A stretch of 64,000 bases of DNA, taken from NCBI RefSeq assembly GCF_000143415.4, contig NW_003314346.1, positions 377,270 to 441,269 on the forward strand, in the 5' to 3' direction. The DNA comes from Selaginella moellendorffii (taxonomy: Eukaryota > Streptophyta > Lycopodiopsida > Selaginellales > Selaginellaceae). A program made the position numbers and the translations under genes. How positions within the stretch are numbered: the stretch's first letter is position 1; every line of letters begins with the position of its first letter. Below the pieces are notes generated by a model. The model was given only the letters and a program-made list of their open reading frames with translations. It had not been told where the DNA came from and made no database searches. Below, piece by piece: positions 1 to 10,734 of the stretch.

Positions 1-777
1 TTGTAGAAGCCTTGACCCCAAACAACACTGAAAGAAGAAATTCTTTTTGCGATTGCAATGGCTTAGTGCCCAAATAACACAAGAAAGATAGTTTTTCCAC
101 CATCACCAAAGCCACAGAGCATGGGATAAGTTTGAAATTGGAATTCGACATAAATTGCCAAGAAACTCAAGTTCAAAGTTGAGTTTCAAAACAGTGATTC
201 AAAATTATTTTTTTTCTTTTGAGGAGGGGATAAAAATGATGTGGAGGACGAACAAAATGAATCTAACTTCTCATATGTAGTGTTGGACAAGGACAAATAT
301 CATGAATCCAAGTTAACACATGTCTCAAATATTGACCGAAGGGAAAATATAAAGGTAGAATCTAATTATGGTCATGAGTTCAAGTTAATAGTGGTCTTGG
401 AGGATTATTGATAGGAGACTTAAAATTGGGATGTATTGTTTGCCACAATAAAGCTTTATAGATTATAGTGGCTCTCAAAGTCCCTTGCTTTAGTTTAAAA
501 TTATGGTTTTGAGGTTGGTTCAAGCATTTAATAGTTATATATAGAGTTGCAACTAATTTATTACGATTTTATAATTGATTAATATTTGTATCATAGCTTT
601 GGGTTTTGTTCCATTATGGTTGTTATTATATTAGTGGTTTTATAGAAGTTTTAAATTCTTATAGTAATCTATAATCACCCAAAAAAAACTTTAAATGTTT
701 CACCTAACTTATCATTATTACATTTTCATCTTCCAAAAGGGAAGATAGTGTATATGTATATATATATATATATATAT
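1..777. other. AT-rich intergenic sequence without a gene
   Basis: I see no coding sequence here. The stretch is AT-rich and ends in a TA microsatellite at about 752-777 that abuts the left LTR of the gypsy element. A purine-rich run at about 218-230, followed by TGATGTGG, resembles the polypurine tract/LTR boundary of another plant LTR element. No second LTR or coding remnant supports this. Confidence 0.6.
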
Positions 778-953
778 TGTGAGTGCTTGGAATATGGAAA
801 GAGAATACAGAAAATATATATATCAATTAGCCCAATAACCTTAGTTTATATATAGGAGCGAGTGGTCCGAATTGAAACCAATCCGACGGCTACCAAAATC
901 CCACTACACTAATATTATTATGTGGTATTGTAGCCATACACTTGGCCCTCACA
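778..953 (-). repeat. 3' LTR of the gypsy element
   Basis: The repeat starts TGTGAG and ends CTCACA, a perfect 6-bp inverted terminus with the canonical TG...CA ends. It aligns without gaps to 6745-6920 at roughly 85% identity. In element orientation its first base is 953, directly after the polypurine tract. Confidence 0.88.
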
Positions 954-1327
954 TCATCCCCTCCTTTTGGAATAACGGAAGACCATTAGGGTTCTCTTGT
1001 AGATGGGCCAGGATCTAGAGGAATGTCAGGAGGAGGTATCAATGGATCTGTATGTGGTATTAATTGCTCTTGATCCCTTGGTATGATGCGTTTCAATTGT
1101 TGCACATGCACAATCTGTAAAGGATCGGCCTATTAGACATCATGACGAACCTCATAAACTTGCGGTCCAGCTTGCCACAACACCCGATACAGTCCTTTCC
1201 ACTAAGCAAGGAGCCCCTTAGATAAACCATGTACTGTAAGATGGGGAAAACAGACTAACACCAAGTCATCCACTTTGTACTCTGCAAGTGGATGATGATT
1301 GGAGTTGTAGTGTCGTTGTTGTCCCAC

Positions 1328-1880
1328 TTATATGCGGCCTAAATGTTTAGTAGACTCCGCTCGAACAAGTGGAAGAATGCTCGTCAAATACTGATCCCAT
1401 GACCTAGCATCGGCAACTCGTGGCAATTGTAAAGGTAAACCCAACTCTATCAGTAATATTGGATCATAACCATATAAAATTTTATATGGTGAAGCACCAA
1501 CAGAACTCTGAACCCCTATGACGTATGCATACTGAAGAGACGGCAAATAACCATCCCAATCCGAATGTTGAAAGTTCACATACTTCGCAATCATCCCTTT
1601 GAATGTCTGAACAAACCATTCCACCAGACTGTCTAATTGTGGATGATAAGCACTTATGAAAGTGTGGCGTATCCCCAACCGAGACGTCAAAACATGAAAG
1701 GCCTTAGCCATAAATGCGGGACCATTATCTGAAAGAATCTGCTCTAGACAAGAATGCTGGAACACCACTCGATTGAGGAGGAAGTATCCAACAGCAATTG
1801 CAAAGGCACTAGCAAGAGCACCAACTTCCACCTACTGAATCAAATAGTCAAAAACAATAATAACATACTCATTGCCAGTA
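1328..1880 (-). pseudogene. Gypsy integrase core remnant
   Basis: The minus-strand translation shows a retroviral-type integrase catalytic core. It has a first Asp in a VFDY context near 1850, a second Asp in SDNGPAF near 1725 and a Glu in the degenerate HPQ..LVEWF stretch near 1620, matching the D,D(35)E arrangement. The rest covers the C-terminal core (SPYKILYGYDP). A TAG stop stands where plant gypsy integrases usually have Trp after the first Asp, consistent with a G-to-A change of TGG. The enzyme would join cDNA to the host genome; this copy cannot. Confidence 0.88.
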
Positions 1881-2282
1881 GTCTACAGTGGAAAAAGATC
1901 CTATAAGATCAAATGCCACCAACTCAAATGGACAGGAAACTGCAATTGACTCCAACCATCCTTCCCCAGCACGAGGGGGAGTATTACGAGTTTGGCACCA
2001 AACATAGCTACGCACATACTGGATAATATCACATCACATCTCTGGCAAATAGAAAGGCCTGTGCAACTTCTCGGTTACACGATGATGTCCTATATGCCCA
2101 CCTAAAATAGGAGAATCATGGTAAGCATAGAGAAGTCATGGAATAAAGATAGAAGGCACCACCAGCCATAAATGGTTATTAGGATTCGTCCCCACAAAAT
2201 AAAAAAGGCCGTCTTTAAGGCGATATTGAGAATGTAAATGCCGAAAATGCAAGTCATCAACAAATGATGTAAGATTCTCAAA

Positions 2283-2520
2283 TCAATCTCGAAGCCTTCG
2301 AATCCACAGCTCAATCTTTTGAGCCTTGTGAACCTCATCAAGAGAAGGTAGATCTTGCTCTACACTTTGTGAACACTGAACATTAAGTACAGCAACCGCC
2401 GACAGGACAGAATCTTTGTCTAGAAAATCCACAGATGCTGGAATAACAAGCTTGTCAGAAACATGAGAACAGAGTGGAGAAGGAAGAGAAGCTCGAGAAA
2501 AGGCATCAGCATCAGCCATA
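2283..2520 (-). pseudogene. Gypsy RNase H/integrase linker remnant
   Basis: Minus-strand reading begins with a degenerate ADAFSRASL, the ADALSR motif that ends the RNase H domain of Ty3/gypsy polyproteins. It then runs into the linker towards the integrase zinc-binding region. It follows the RNase H remnant directly and is interrupted by stops on either side. Confidence 0.75.
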
Positions 2521-2558
2521 GGACTCCCTGGGTGATGAACAACATCAAAATCATATAT

Positions 2559-2852
2559 CTAAAGTTTCAAAGCCCATCGAGCAATACGACCAACCATGTT
2601 CTTCCACTTCAATAATGAAGTAATAGCAACATGGTCACCTTCAAGTAACATCCGAGAACCGTGTAGATATGCATGAAGTTTCTCGAAACCCCAGACTGTT
2701 GCTAAACACTCCTTCTCTGTCATGGAGTAGTTCATCTCCACTGGTTGTAATGTACGGCTTATATATGCAATAGGATGGTGCTGACCAGGCACACTCAAGT
2801 TCTCTTGCATTAACACGCTTCCAAGACCAATGTCAGAAGCATCTACGCACAT
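2559..2852 (-). pseudogene. Gypsy RNase H domain remnant
   Basis: The minus-strand reading is a clear Ty3/gypsy RNase H. It contains CVDASDIGLGSVLMQ, then HPIAYISRTL, then NYSMTEKECLATVW, the regions that carry the catalytic acidic residues in this family. The order relative to reverse transcriptase (higher coordinates) and integrase (lower coordinates) fits one polyprotein read on the minus strand. It is open for 97 codons but isolated by stops, so it is a relic. Confidence 0.88.
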
Positions 2853-2859
2853 CTATAGC

Positions 2860-3420
2860 TTGATCTTCCTTCTAGTACTTCTTATTCAAGCCAAGAATCA
2901 TAAGAGCCTTAGTCCCATCTGAGAAAATTTACACGTCAGTTCTATTGCTTGTTTTCTGAGATTTATACACCTTCAGATTTACTTCCTTCAAGCTAAAAGG
3001 TCGAGTGTAGTCTTAGGAATATTTTCTTCAGCCATCGGTACTTGCAAGTACCTAGAAGCAAAATTTAGTTTGGTGAACCAACGACTTCACCCCAAATGAT
3101 CCAAAAGATCAACAGTGTGAGGAAGAGTGTACACATCTGGGATTGTCACTTTGTTTAACAGACGATAAACGATGTAGAAACGAATACTCCCATCAGGCTT
3201 TGTCACAAAATGAGGTTTACATGCCCAAGGACTTTGCAACTTCTAAATAACACCCTTCTCCAACATCTCCTTGACATTTGCATGTAAAATCTTGATCTCC
3301 TTAGGTGACTAACGATGAATAGAAACCTTGATTGGATGAGCATCCCCAGTTGGAAGTAGATAACATATGGCAATCTTGGCCCCAGACAATAGGTCAAATT
3401 CAAAGAGATTAGAATACTCC
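2860..3420 (-). pseudogene. Gypsy reverse transcriptase remnant
   Basis: Fragments of a reverse transcriptase are visible on the minus strand in more than one frame. They include a stretch equivalent to the palm/finger part (KPDGSIRF-like near 3180) and an upstream stretch around 3300-3400. No uninterrupted frame spans the domain. Assignment rests partly on position between the protease and RNase H remnants. Confidence 0.7.
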
Positions 3421-3429
3421 TTCATGAGC

Positions 3430-3960
3430 CGATCAACCACTACAACACAAAGATTGTCAAAGGGAAGAGCAGAACAAGACGGAAACATAGGAGGAAATAA
3501 TGGGGGGACAAAAGTAATGGAAGCAGAGATAGAAGTAGAGGGACAAAGAGGTACAAAAGTGAGAGGAATGGATGAAACATAAGGAAGCATGAGACAAAGG
3601 GGAGAAGCCTCAAAGTCACATTTGGCATGATTGCGCTGCAACCAATTCATACCAAGAATCAGGTCAAAAGTTTGACTTGGCACCACCCACAATAACTGCA
3701 ACTCAAGCTCAAGATCACCCATATGCACAACTAGGTCCACCTCATCCTGTGCACATGCATTTGTATGGCCATTGCTATAAAGAATGAAAATTGGTTCCGC
3801 CGCACGACACAAGTGTAGATGGCAATGTATGGCAATAAGTCGAGCAATAGAAGATAAACTCAAACTTGTATTAACCAACATGGAGAAAATAATAAGAGAC
3901 CTCTTGTTATAAAAACGAGCTTGGAAAGTAAACACTAGATGAACTGGTGCCGAGTGAACC
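3430..3960 (-). pseudogene. Gypsy retropepsin-like protease remnant
   Basis: The minus-strand reading contains a stretch ending VPSQTFDLILGMNWL, the typical C-terminal part of a plant gypsy aspartic protease (DLILGMDWL). It is followed by a linker towards the reverse transcriptase. This protease would cut Gag-Pol. The reading frame is open over most of 3309-4034, but the N-terminal catalytic D-S/T-G motif is not clearly preserved. Confidence 0.8.
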
Positions 3961-4089
3961 CCTTGATGATACTCCTGAAAGAAAGATGGAGGGGTCACTG
4001 ACTTATTCGCACAAGGTCCCTCTGTTACTTGCACGACTCCTCATTTTCTGGATGCATCTCGATGTCAAAACCTTCCATTGCAGCAGCAC

Positions 4090-4320
4090 CAATGGGACAT
4101 TGCTGACGCTAAAGTCTCCACCCAGGAAATGGAGGTTGCCAATCTGGAAAACGCTGACAACGCAGATAAATATGACCAACTTCATCACACGCCCAGCAGC
4201 AAACATCACGGCCACGACCATGTCCTCACCCTTGTCTTTGGACTCGGGCAACAACAGCATCAACCTCCATTGGAACAGGACCATCACCCATAGAAAATGG
4301 AGCTGAAGGACGTGTAGCGA
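4090..4320 (-). pseudogene. Gag C-terminal zinc knuckle remnant
   Basis: In one minus-strand frame a CCHC knuckle is intact: C-W-A-C-DEVG-H-IYLR-C, spacing C-x2-C-x4-H-x4-C, at about 4150-4200. It is preceded by a PMEVDA-like stretch that often precedes the knuckle in plant gypsy Gag. The knuckle would bind the element's RNA. The neighbouring sequence has stops and frame changes. Confidence 0.82.
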
Positions 4321-4369
4321 GAAGTGGAAATGGCAACGTCTCATAATTTTCCATTCTACTCTAGTCATT

Positions 4370-5830
4370 TAACCACACCTTCGACCACTTGGAGGAGTCT
4401 CATTCACAACCTCCTTAAGTCCAATTTAGGACTTGGGACATGCTAGTCCTGAGAATGGCATCCATGCCACTCATCCCTTGCGCTTGGTCCAAGTGCTCCA
4501 CGTGTCTAGTCCCAAGACCGACACCCAAAAGTACCACTGACATTTCGGCCTGTTACGCTAAAACCATGCCCCTTCACCTTTGCCGCACTAGTGGTCCAAT
4601 ACCACTTGCATCACAATCCCGTCTCTCCAAGACTGGGCCGTCTGTCCACAAGTAGTCATCCCAGATCCACTCCTTAGCATCCTTAGGATGCCCACAGACA
4701 TGGGGAATAGCCTTCCCCAAAATCCCTTGGTCAGTTCCTGCCAAGTCCCTTTTCCTGTCCATGGCCATGTTCACCAACACTACCACTAGATCAAGGCCCG
4801 CAGGCCCGGCCACTAAGTCCCATTGTCCTCTGGGACTTCCTCACCATATGATTGTATCTGTAGTCACTATACTAGAGGACTGCTCCTCCTCTTTTCCCCC
4901 ATTTGGGACTTCGGGACAACATTTCGGAACACCATGTCCCTACGTGAGCCTCGTAGGTACTCTCCCCACCTTCCGCCTTTAGGTGCTCTAGCCATGGCTT
5001 AGAGCAAGGTTCCATTGAACCACACCAAGTATCCAAGTAGGTAGTGCCACCCACACTTGGATTGGGAGCATTGGCCAGTCGATCTCTCGAGGGAACAAGA
5101 GCCGACTCTTGAACACTTCACCAAGCTACCCCACTTGTTGGTCCGTATTCACTCTAGTCTTGGACTTCCCAGTGGTCAGTTCATCACCCAACACTGGGTC
5201 TAGCCTTCATGGGCCAAACTGGCCTTTCCTAGCCAAACTGGCTCCACTGCAGTCCTCCCCCTTACTATACTTTTGGTGCTCACCAAATCCCCCAAGGTCT
5301 GGGAGACAAATGCTTTGGGCTTTCACCCTCTCAAACTTGAACTTAGACTCGGACTCGGACTCGGTCTAGGCCTTGGCCTCGGTCTTGGCCTCAGTCCCAG
5401 TCTCGGTCTCGGTCTCGGTCTTGGTCCCGATCTCGGTATCAGTCCCAGTCTCGGTCTCGACCTTGGACTCCATCTCGAGTCCTTCTCGAACTCCATCTCG
5501 GACTCCGTCTCGGTCCATCTCAGACTCCATCTCAGTCCATCTTGGACTCCATCTCAGTCCATCTCGGACTCCATCTCGAACTCCATCTCGAGTCCATCTC
5601 GGACTCCATCTCGGACTCCATCTCAGTCCATCTCGGACTCCATCTCGGGTCCATCTAAGACTCCATCTAGGACTCTCCCATATGTCATGTGTTTGTCCTT
5701 TTGGGTCCCTTTTTTAGAACCTCACTTATTGCTCACTTCGTGCTCATTCCTTGAGCACTTTGTTGAGGAGTTCCACTCCCACTCTCAACCTATCAAGTCG
5801 GAGCTTTTAGTCCAAATGTGTTACACTCGT
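4370..5830. other. Insertion inside the gag region
   Basis: Between the zinc-knuckle part of gag (about 4320) and the capsid-like part (from about 5830) lie about 1.4 kb that do not read as Gag in any frame. The composition is more GC-rich than the rest of the element and includes the minisatellite at 5335-5690. The simplest reading is a nested insertion or captured sequence. I could not find terminal repeats or a target-site duplication that define its ends. Confidence 0.6.
5335..5690. repeat. CTCGGT / CTCGGACTCCAT minisatellite
   Basis: The first part (about 5340-5465) is built of 6-bp units related to CTCGGT and CTCGGA. The second part (about 5465-5680) is built of longer units of roughly 20-26 bp combining CTCGGACTCCAT and CTC(A/G)GTCCAT. 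The longer unit looks like an expanded derivative of the shorter one. Long ORFs across it on the plus strand are products of the repeat. Confidence 0.9.
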
Positions 5831-6487
5831 TTGGCTTTCGCTTCGGCCACTACCATGTAGCACCCTTCCGGCTCCACTTTGGGGCCTAGGGATTTTGTGT
5901 CTCACAGCCAAGTGAAGGGCATCGTCAAGGGTGGCAGGAGCAAGTGCATGCATAAGTCCGACAAGATCTTGAGAAAGTGTTGGCCATAACATTCCTAGCT
6001 TGACCCGCTCTGACATATTTGGCTCCGCACAAAGAAAAAGACTTCATAAACAAACACCAAATTGCATCACTAACTCAGATGGCCCTTGGTGAAAATGATG
6101 CAATTGTTGGAAGGCATCATCACAGTTGTCGGCATGTCCGAAGGCGCATTTGAAGATGTTTGGGAGAACACTCCAATCCCCACGAGTGGCTGCGCTCAAA
6201 CCATTGTACCACTACAATGCCATCCCTTAGAGACACATGGGAAACTCACGCAAACGTCAAGCATCATCCCAAAAATGATATGTAACAATCACCGTGAAGT
6301 GATCAAACCAATGGTACACATCATCCCCAAGATTCCCGCAAAAGAACTCTGGCCGAACGTGAGGATTGGCACCAAGAGCAGGAGGAGTTGTACCATGTGC
6401 CGTGAATGCTACCATCAACTGAGTTTGGTTGTTTAATTGCAAGCACATAACATCAAGCAATTGTACCAACTGCTGCTCTAGAGTCAA
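5830..6487 (-). pseudogene. Gypsy gag (capsid-like) remnant
   Basis: Two minus-strand stretches look like plant Ty3/gypsy Gag. One, at 6257-6487, begins with a Met and ends in a GNLGDDVYHWFDHF-type stretch, comparable to the start of the retrotransposon Gag domain. The other, at 5840-6016, contains ALAPATLDDALHLAVRHK, matching the end of that domain. They are in different frames with stops between. Gag would form the virus-like particle. Confidence 0.82.
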
Positions 6488-6744
6488 AGGAGGAGATTAT
6501 TGATTTACCATTAAGATGAACGAAAAAGAAAGAGCAAAAGAAGAGAAATGACAAAAAGCTAGAAGGAAATGGTTGATCTAGACAATGCAAAAAGCTAGAT
6601 CTAAACCAAAATCCTGAAAGGAAAGAACAAAAGAAAGGAAATGGAAAAAGTTTGATCTAGACAATGCAAAAGTTAGATCTAAACCAAAATCCCAAATGCA
6701 AGCACTTCTCAGGGATAATCAAAGATGCCCCTCATCTCCACCAA

Positions 6745-6920
6745 TGTGAGCGTTTGGAATATGGAAAGAGAATATAGAAAATGTGTATATCAATTAGCCC
6801 AAAAACCCTAGTTTATATACAAGAGCGAGTGGTCCAGATTGAAACCAATCCGACAGCTACCAAAATCCTACTACGCTAATATTAATATACAGCATCGTAG
6901 TTGTACATTTGGCCAGCACA
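6745..6920 (-). repeat. 5' LTR of the gypsy element
   Basis: This 176-bp repeat starts TGTGAG and ends AGCACA and aligns ungapped to 778-953. The differences are mostly C/T and G/A transitions. In element orientation it is upstream of gag, with its inner edge at 6745. Confidence 0.88.
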
Positions 6921-8740
6921 GACACACACAATCTAATCTATCCATTCTTGTTTATAACCAAGGATTTAAACCTAATATTCCCATATCCAAAGCACTCACA
7001 ATATAAGATTTGATTATTATTATTACATGTTTTAAATATTCAATCACCCAGCTGGAATATCTAAAATGTTTTGATAGTATTAATAAGAAAATGTTCCACC
7101 ATTTTATGACATAATTGAGCCAACTGTGATTGCATTGGAGATCCTACTTGCTACCATAGTGAAGAATGGATTCATCCCTGATGATATGCTGAAAGCTGAT
7201 ATACAGGTCTATAATTGATATTTATTATTACATTAAATTGTTCTAAAAATTAGGTCAAGCTGTATGAGGAATATTTTACAAGCATCTTGTGTGTAAAGTT
7301 CAAGAAATGCTTCAGAATCTACTTGAAAATAATGAAGAAGATGTAGATCTGGGTTTGGATCAGCAAGAAAAAGCCATTTGCTAGCCTAGATAGATTTGTG
7401 AATGTGGCTAGACTCATACCATGTTAAGAGAGGCGTCTTATCTCCATGAGCTGCCTTGCTTTAGGAGAATCAAGAACTTTATCGAGGTGCCTTCGTTTTG
7501 GTTTCTCCACAACAGCTTCATTCCTAAGTCCTCTTTGTCTTCCAGTTGCTTGAGCATTTTCTTTTTTGTCACCTTCTCTTTTTTAGACTTTTCTCGTCAT
7601 GCAAATGCTTTTTTCTTCTTATTTCTTCTTCTTTCTTCTTTCTCTTGAGCGTCACTCAACCTTTCCGCAGACCTGTGTACACTGTGTCACCTTCCTCCAA
7701 AATTCAATCTATGGGCAAATTCGAGAGACTGGTAGATCATGGAGCTAAAGTCTTTTAGCAAAATATGTAATTGCGATGAGTTGAGCGTCACTCTCTTTTG
7801 CCTTCAGCGCTTTCTCCTCAGCAACATGGGCTTTCTCAGCTACTTTGTTTTTTTCACTCCTCAAATGCCTCAGCTGCAAGTTGTTTCTTCAACCACTGCT
7901 CCTTTTTCTTCACGAGCCTTGACTTCTTTTTGTTGAGCTTTTGCAACTTTCTGAGGTGAGGATTTTGCCCACATTTTCTTAGAAAGACTGGTGGCAGGCA
8001 TAGTGCTGGTGGAAAGACTGGTGATGGTGGTGAGACTATTGGCCGACTTGGACCTGCTGGTGTTGGGATTGGTGGTAGATGTGCTGTTGAGACTTGTGGT
8101 TGACTTGGTGATGGTAATGTTGAACTTGGTGGTGACTAGTAGCGGAGTGGAAGCACAACCTCAGTTAATAATGTTTCCATGCTTGTATTTGCCATCTCTA
8201 ATAGCTTCCAAATCGTCCACAATAGCAACAGGCCCAAAATTAGTGTTCATGCTGTTGACTGCAGCTCTAAATCCGACTTTTATATTTTCAGGGCTTAGCA
8301 CTTTTCCCATTGCTATTGTACAAGATCTTGTTTGGTCACCAAAACTCTAAAGTTAGTAAGAGAGTGTTGATTTACTTCTGATAGTTTTTGAATGGCGAAA
8401 AGCAACATCTAATAGGCGCATTTTGTGTGATGTCTGTGTAGGGAGAGTTTTGTCACTGGCGTGTGATGAGAGACTGCAGAAATGTTGTCGAATGTTGTTG
8501 AGAAGAGAATGTTGTTGAATGTTGTCTGCCTCGTTTTCGAAGGCTTATCAATTCTGTCGTGAGGTGGACAAACTCATCAGTCAGATTACTCGCACACACG
8601 CTGGAATGATTTGATAAAGTGAAAGCTCTTGCGCGGGCCAACAATGCGCATTTCAGGCAAAGAACTATTTTATAATTACTTTTCTGTTACTAACTAAATC
8701 TTGTTAAAGAGCTAGAGAGAACAGGCATCCACAGTCTATA
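6921..8740. other. Decayed coding-like sequence, unidentified
   Basis: No intact gene is visible. On the plus strand around 7080-7330 a short reading (IEPTVIALEILLATIVKNGF...) looks like protein with a possible intron at about 7207-7252. On the minus strand from about 8350 down to 7430 one frame gives a protein-like stretch (VGFRAAVNSMNTNFGPVAIV), followed by a Pro/Ser/Thr-rich part in another frame and a Lys/Glu-rich coiled-coil-like end (KKEKVTKKKMLKQLEDKED). Several stops interrupt it. I do not recognise the family; it may be a transposon accessory protein or a decayed host gene. The region at 8480-8540 has short GTTGTTGAATGTTG-type repeats. Confidence 0.45.
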
Positions 8741-8810
8741 TCGTATGCTACCTTACGAACTTCCCAAGGGTGAGGAGGTTGTGGGAGGGTGTAAGAAGGT
8801 GCAAGCAGTG

Positions 8811-8848
8811 GAAGTTTGCACTTGAGGCAGGCCTCAAGTGCAAACTTC
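8811..8848. repeat. Perfect 17-bp-stem hairpin
   Basis: GAAGTTTGCACTTGAGG (8811-8827) is followed by a 4-nt CAGG loop and its exact reverse complement (8832-8848). Flanking GAAGGT/ACCTTC segments could extend the stem imperfectly. It lies about 130 bp downstream of the GT61 stop codon, probably in that gene's 3' UTR or just beyond. Confidence 0.9.
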
Positions 8849-8976
8849 TACAACCTTCTACAACTATAGTTTCAGCTTCTTGGGGCCTAAAGAGTTTTAA
8901 CTTCCGTGTAAAAGAGCAAATTATGAGCAAAGAACAAGTTTTATAGTACATATCTACAAGCTTACATGTTTGTAAC

Positions 8977-10540
8977 TCAATGGATGGAATTCGAATTCCT
9001 TGTGTAACTCCGAGCAAATGATTCGAGTAAAGACTGGAGCTCTCCAATGTCGGCAAAAATAGGCTGCTGGCGAGAGTAGTTTTTACACCATCGGACCCAG
9101 TGGTAGCACATCTCCCAGCCCAGCAACGACCAAAAACGCATGATAAAGTTTCGTGGAGGAAGTGTTCCCAGGAGAGGATACACATGGACTTGTGCAGCGT
9201 GTGTGTAGTTTCTGAGAGCGTCGTTTTGGAAGAGGTATGGAAACACCTGTGAAGAGAAAGAGCTTTTCAAGCGACGAGGAAAGCAAGGAATCCGAGACAC
9301 ACAACCTCAATGATTCGTGCACCAGGAGGAGCAAATAAGAGGTTGACGTTCTGTGAGCCGTGAGGGACAATCAAAAACTCCTCGCCGGCAACTTTGGATA
9401 CCTGGGAAACAAAAGTTAACACGCCTTTGACCATCACTTGATAGTACCTGTTCACAGAAGGAGCCAGTCCCCGCAAAGTCATTCACAGCAGAAACTTTCA
9501 TAGTTCGACTTACTATGCGGACAATCTACAAGAAAACGCAGAGTTTACGAGAGGAATGTGGTAGAATGTCGCACGTACCTCATCCTTGTTTGCTAAATGC
9601 CGCGGCCCATTGCGATCCAATACAAGAACTCTTTTTGGTACCCGGATTGCCGATACGTTCACCTATATGCATTTAAAGATTCAACACACACACCCAAGCG
9701 TAAAGAGCGAGCTTACCCACAATTGGCAGTGAGCAGTAGCCGAGAACCTTGTCCCGGAGCCACGAGTTGTGATGGTGGGAGGGAACGTAGCGAACGTCTG
9801 TTGGAGGCGAGAAGAGTATGGCATCTTGGAAACAGATGGATTCATGGTGCTGTTGCGGGAGTTGAAGATACTCCACCTTGTCCTCCATAGCCATGGCTTG
9901 CAAAAATCCCTTGGCCCAGTCGGACACGTCTGCGGGAGAAGCAAACCAGTAGAGCATGGTGCTGTTCTTGAGATGGTGGTGTGCCAGTAAGGTGGCCGGG
10001 ATGAGCTTCTCGGCCTCGTGGTGAGGATTTGGCTTGTGGTAAGGGAGGAATCTCTGGTCTGCTAGCATGGACGTGCCTGTGATCCATCTTCCCGATGCCC
10101 TGCTACATTCCCCTGAGACAACTGGGAGGGTCACTCGCTCGCCCTCGAAACGCAGGATCCTCGGCAAGCCAGTCGGAAGATCATCACAGACGCGCACCTA
10201 GATAGAAGAATGCAATCGAAAACATGACGATTGATCGATTTTTTACCTCGGACGCGGAGATGCAAATTCCTCGGCTGAGCCGGTGGAAGCAAGTGCCCCC
10301 GCTACAAAACGCACGCCCGTCTAGGGACAGAGAGCGTGGAACAGGAGATCGCGGCGACTTAGATGGTGTTGGGCGCTGGCGCTGGAGATGTCGACTGAGA
10401 TTGCTGACGAAGAGGAGCGAGAGCGAGACCCATACCAGAAGGAAAGCAGCAATTACCTTGCGCATATCCGACGATCTCATTCCATCTAAACCTAGATATG
10501 ATGCCCTAATTGAGCTATTATTGCGGGTTATGGCAATCAT
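8977..10540 (-). CDS. GT61-family glycosyltransferase (DUF563), type II membrane protein
   Basis: Predicted Golgi glycosyltransferase of family GT61, the family that includes plant xylosyl- and arabinosyltransferases and EOGT-like enzymes. I read six exons on the minus strand: 10247-10540, about 9748-10197, 9579-9662, 9448-9525, 9306-9401 and 8977-9246. All are in phase 0, giving about 423 aa. The N-terminus has a short basic tail and one hydrophobic anchor (VIAAFLLVWVSLSLLFV), as in type II Golgi enzymes. Family signs are CFQDAILFSP, RNGPRHLANKDE and the C-terminal VPHGSQNVNLLFAPPGARII, the equivalent of the HGA.LTN..F.PP motif. Here the motif reads HGSQNVN. The end of exon 2 is uncertain: the strong donor at 9716 is out of phase, and a GTTCTC donor at 9747 keeps the frame. 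The acceptor substrate cannot be deduced. The start could also be one of the two internal Mets just downstream. Confidence 0.78.
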
Positions 10541-10734
10541 GCATCTAACAACCTTTCAGCTTCTTCCTCTTTTCAAAGGAGGAAGAACCCGAGTTACAAT
10601 CCATTGCTTTTGTATTCTCTTCACCAAAAAATGAACATGTCCAAAACTTTGCTCCATGGGGCTGTGCTCTGCTGCTCGAACAAGTGTATACTTACACGCG
10701 AGAAAAGGTGGCGATCCAAAAATCTCAATCTCAA

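Larger units (their letters stand above)
778..6920 (-). mobile_element. Degenerate Ty3/gypsy LTR retrotransposon
   Basis: This is a near full-length but dead LTR retrotransposon on the minus strand. Two direct LTRs of 176 bp flank remnants in the order gag, zinc knuckle, aspartic protease, reverse transcriptase, RNase H, integrase, which is the Ty3/gypsy order. A purine-rich tract (AAAAGGAGGGGATGA on the minus strand, about 954-968) sits directly inside the 3' LTR. The sequence inside the 5' LTR begins T-TGG, as expected for a primer-binding site, but I cannot assign its tRNA. All domains carry stops or frameshifts. The LTRs differ at about 26 of 176 positions, so the insertion is old. No target-site duplication is visible. 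Confidence 0.9.

Noticed and set aside
5273-5860. 195- and 114-codon plus-strand ORFs rich in Gly-Leu or Ser
   Set aside because: They are translations of the CTCGGT/CTCGGACTCCAT minisatellite in different frames and have no protein-like structure.
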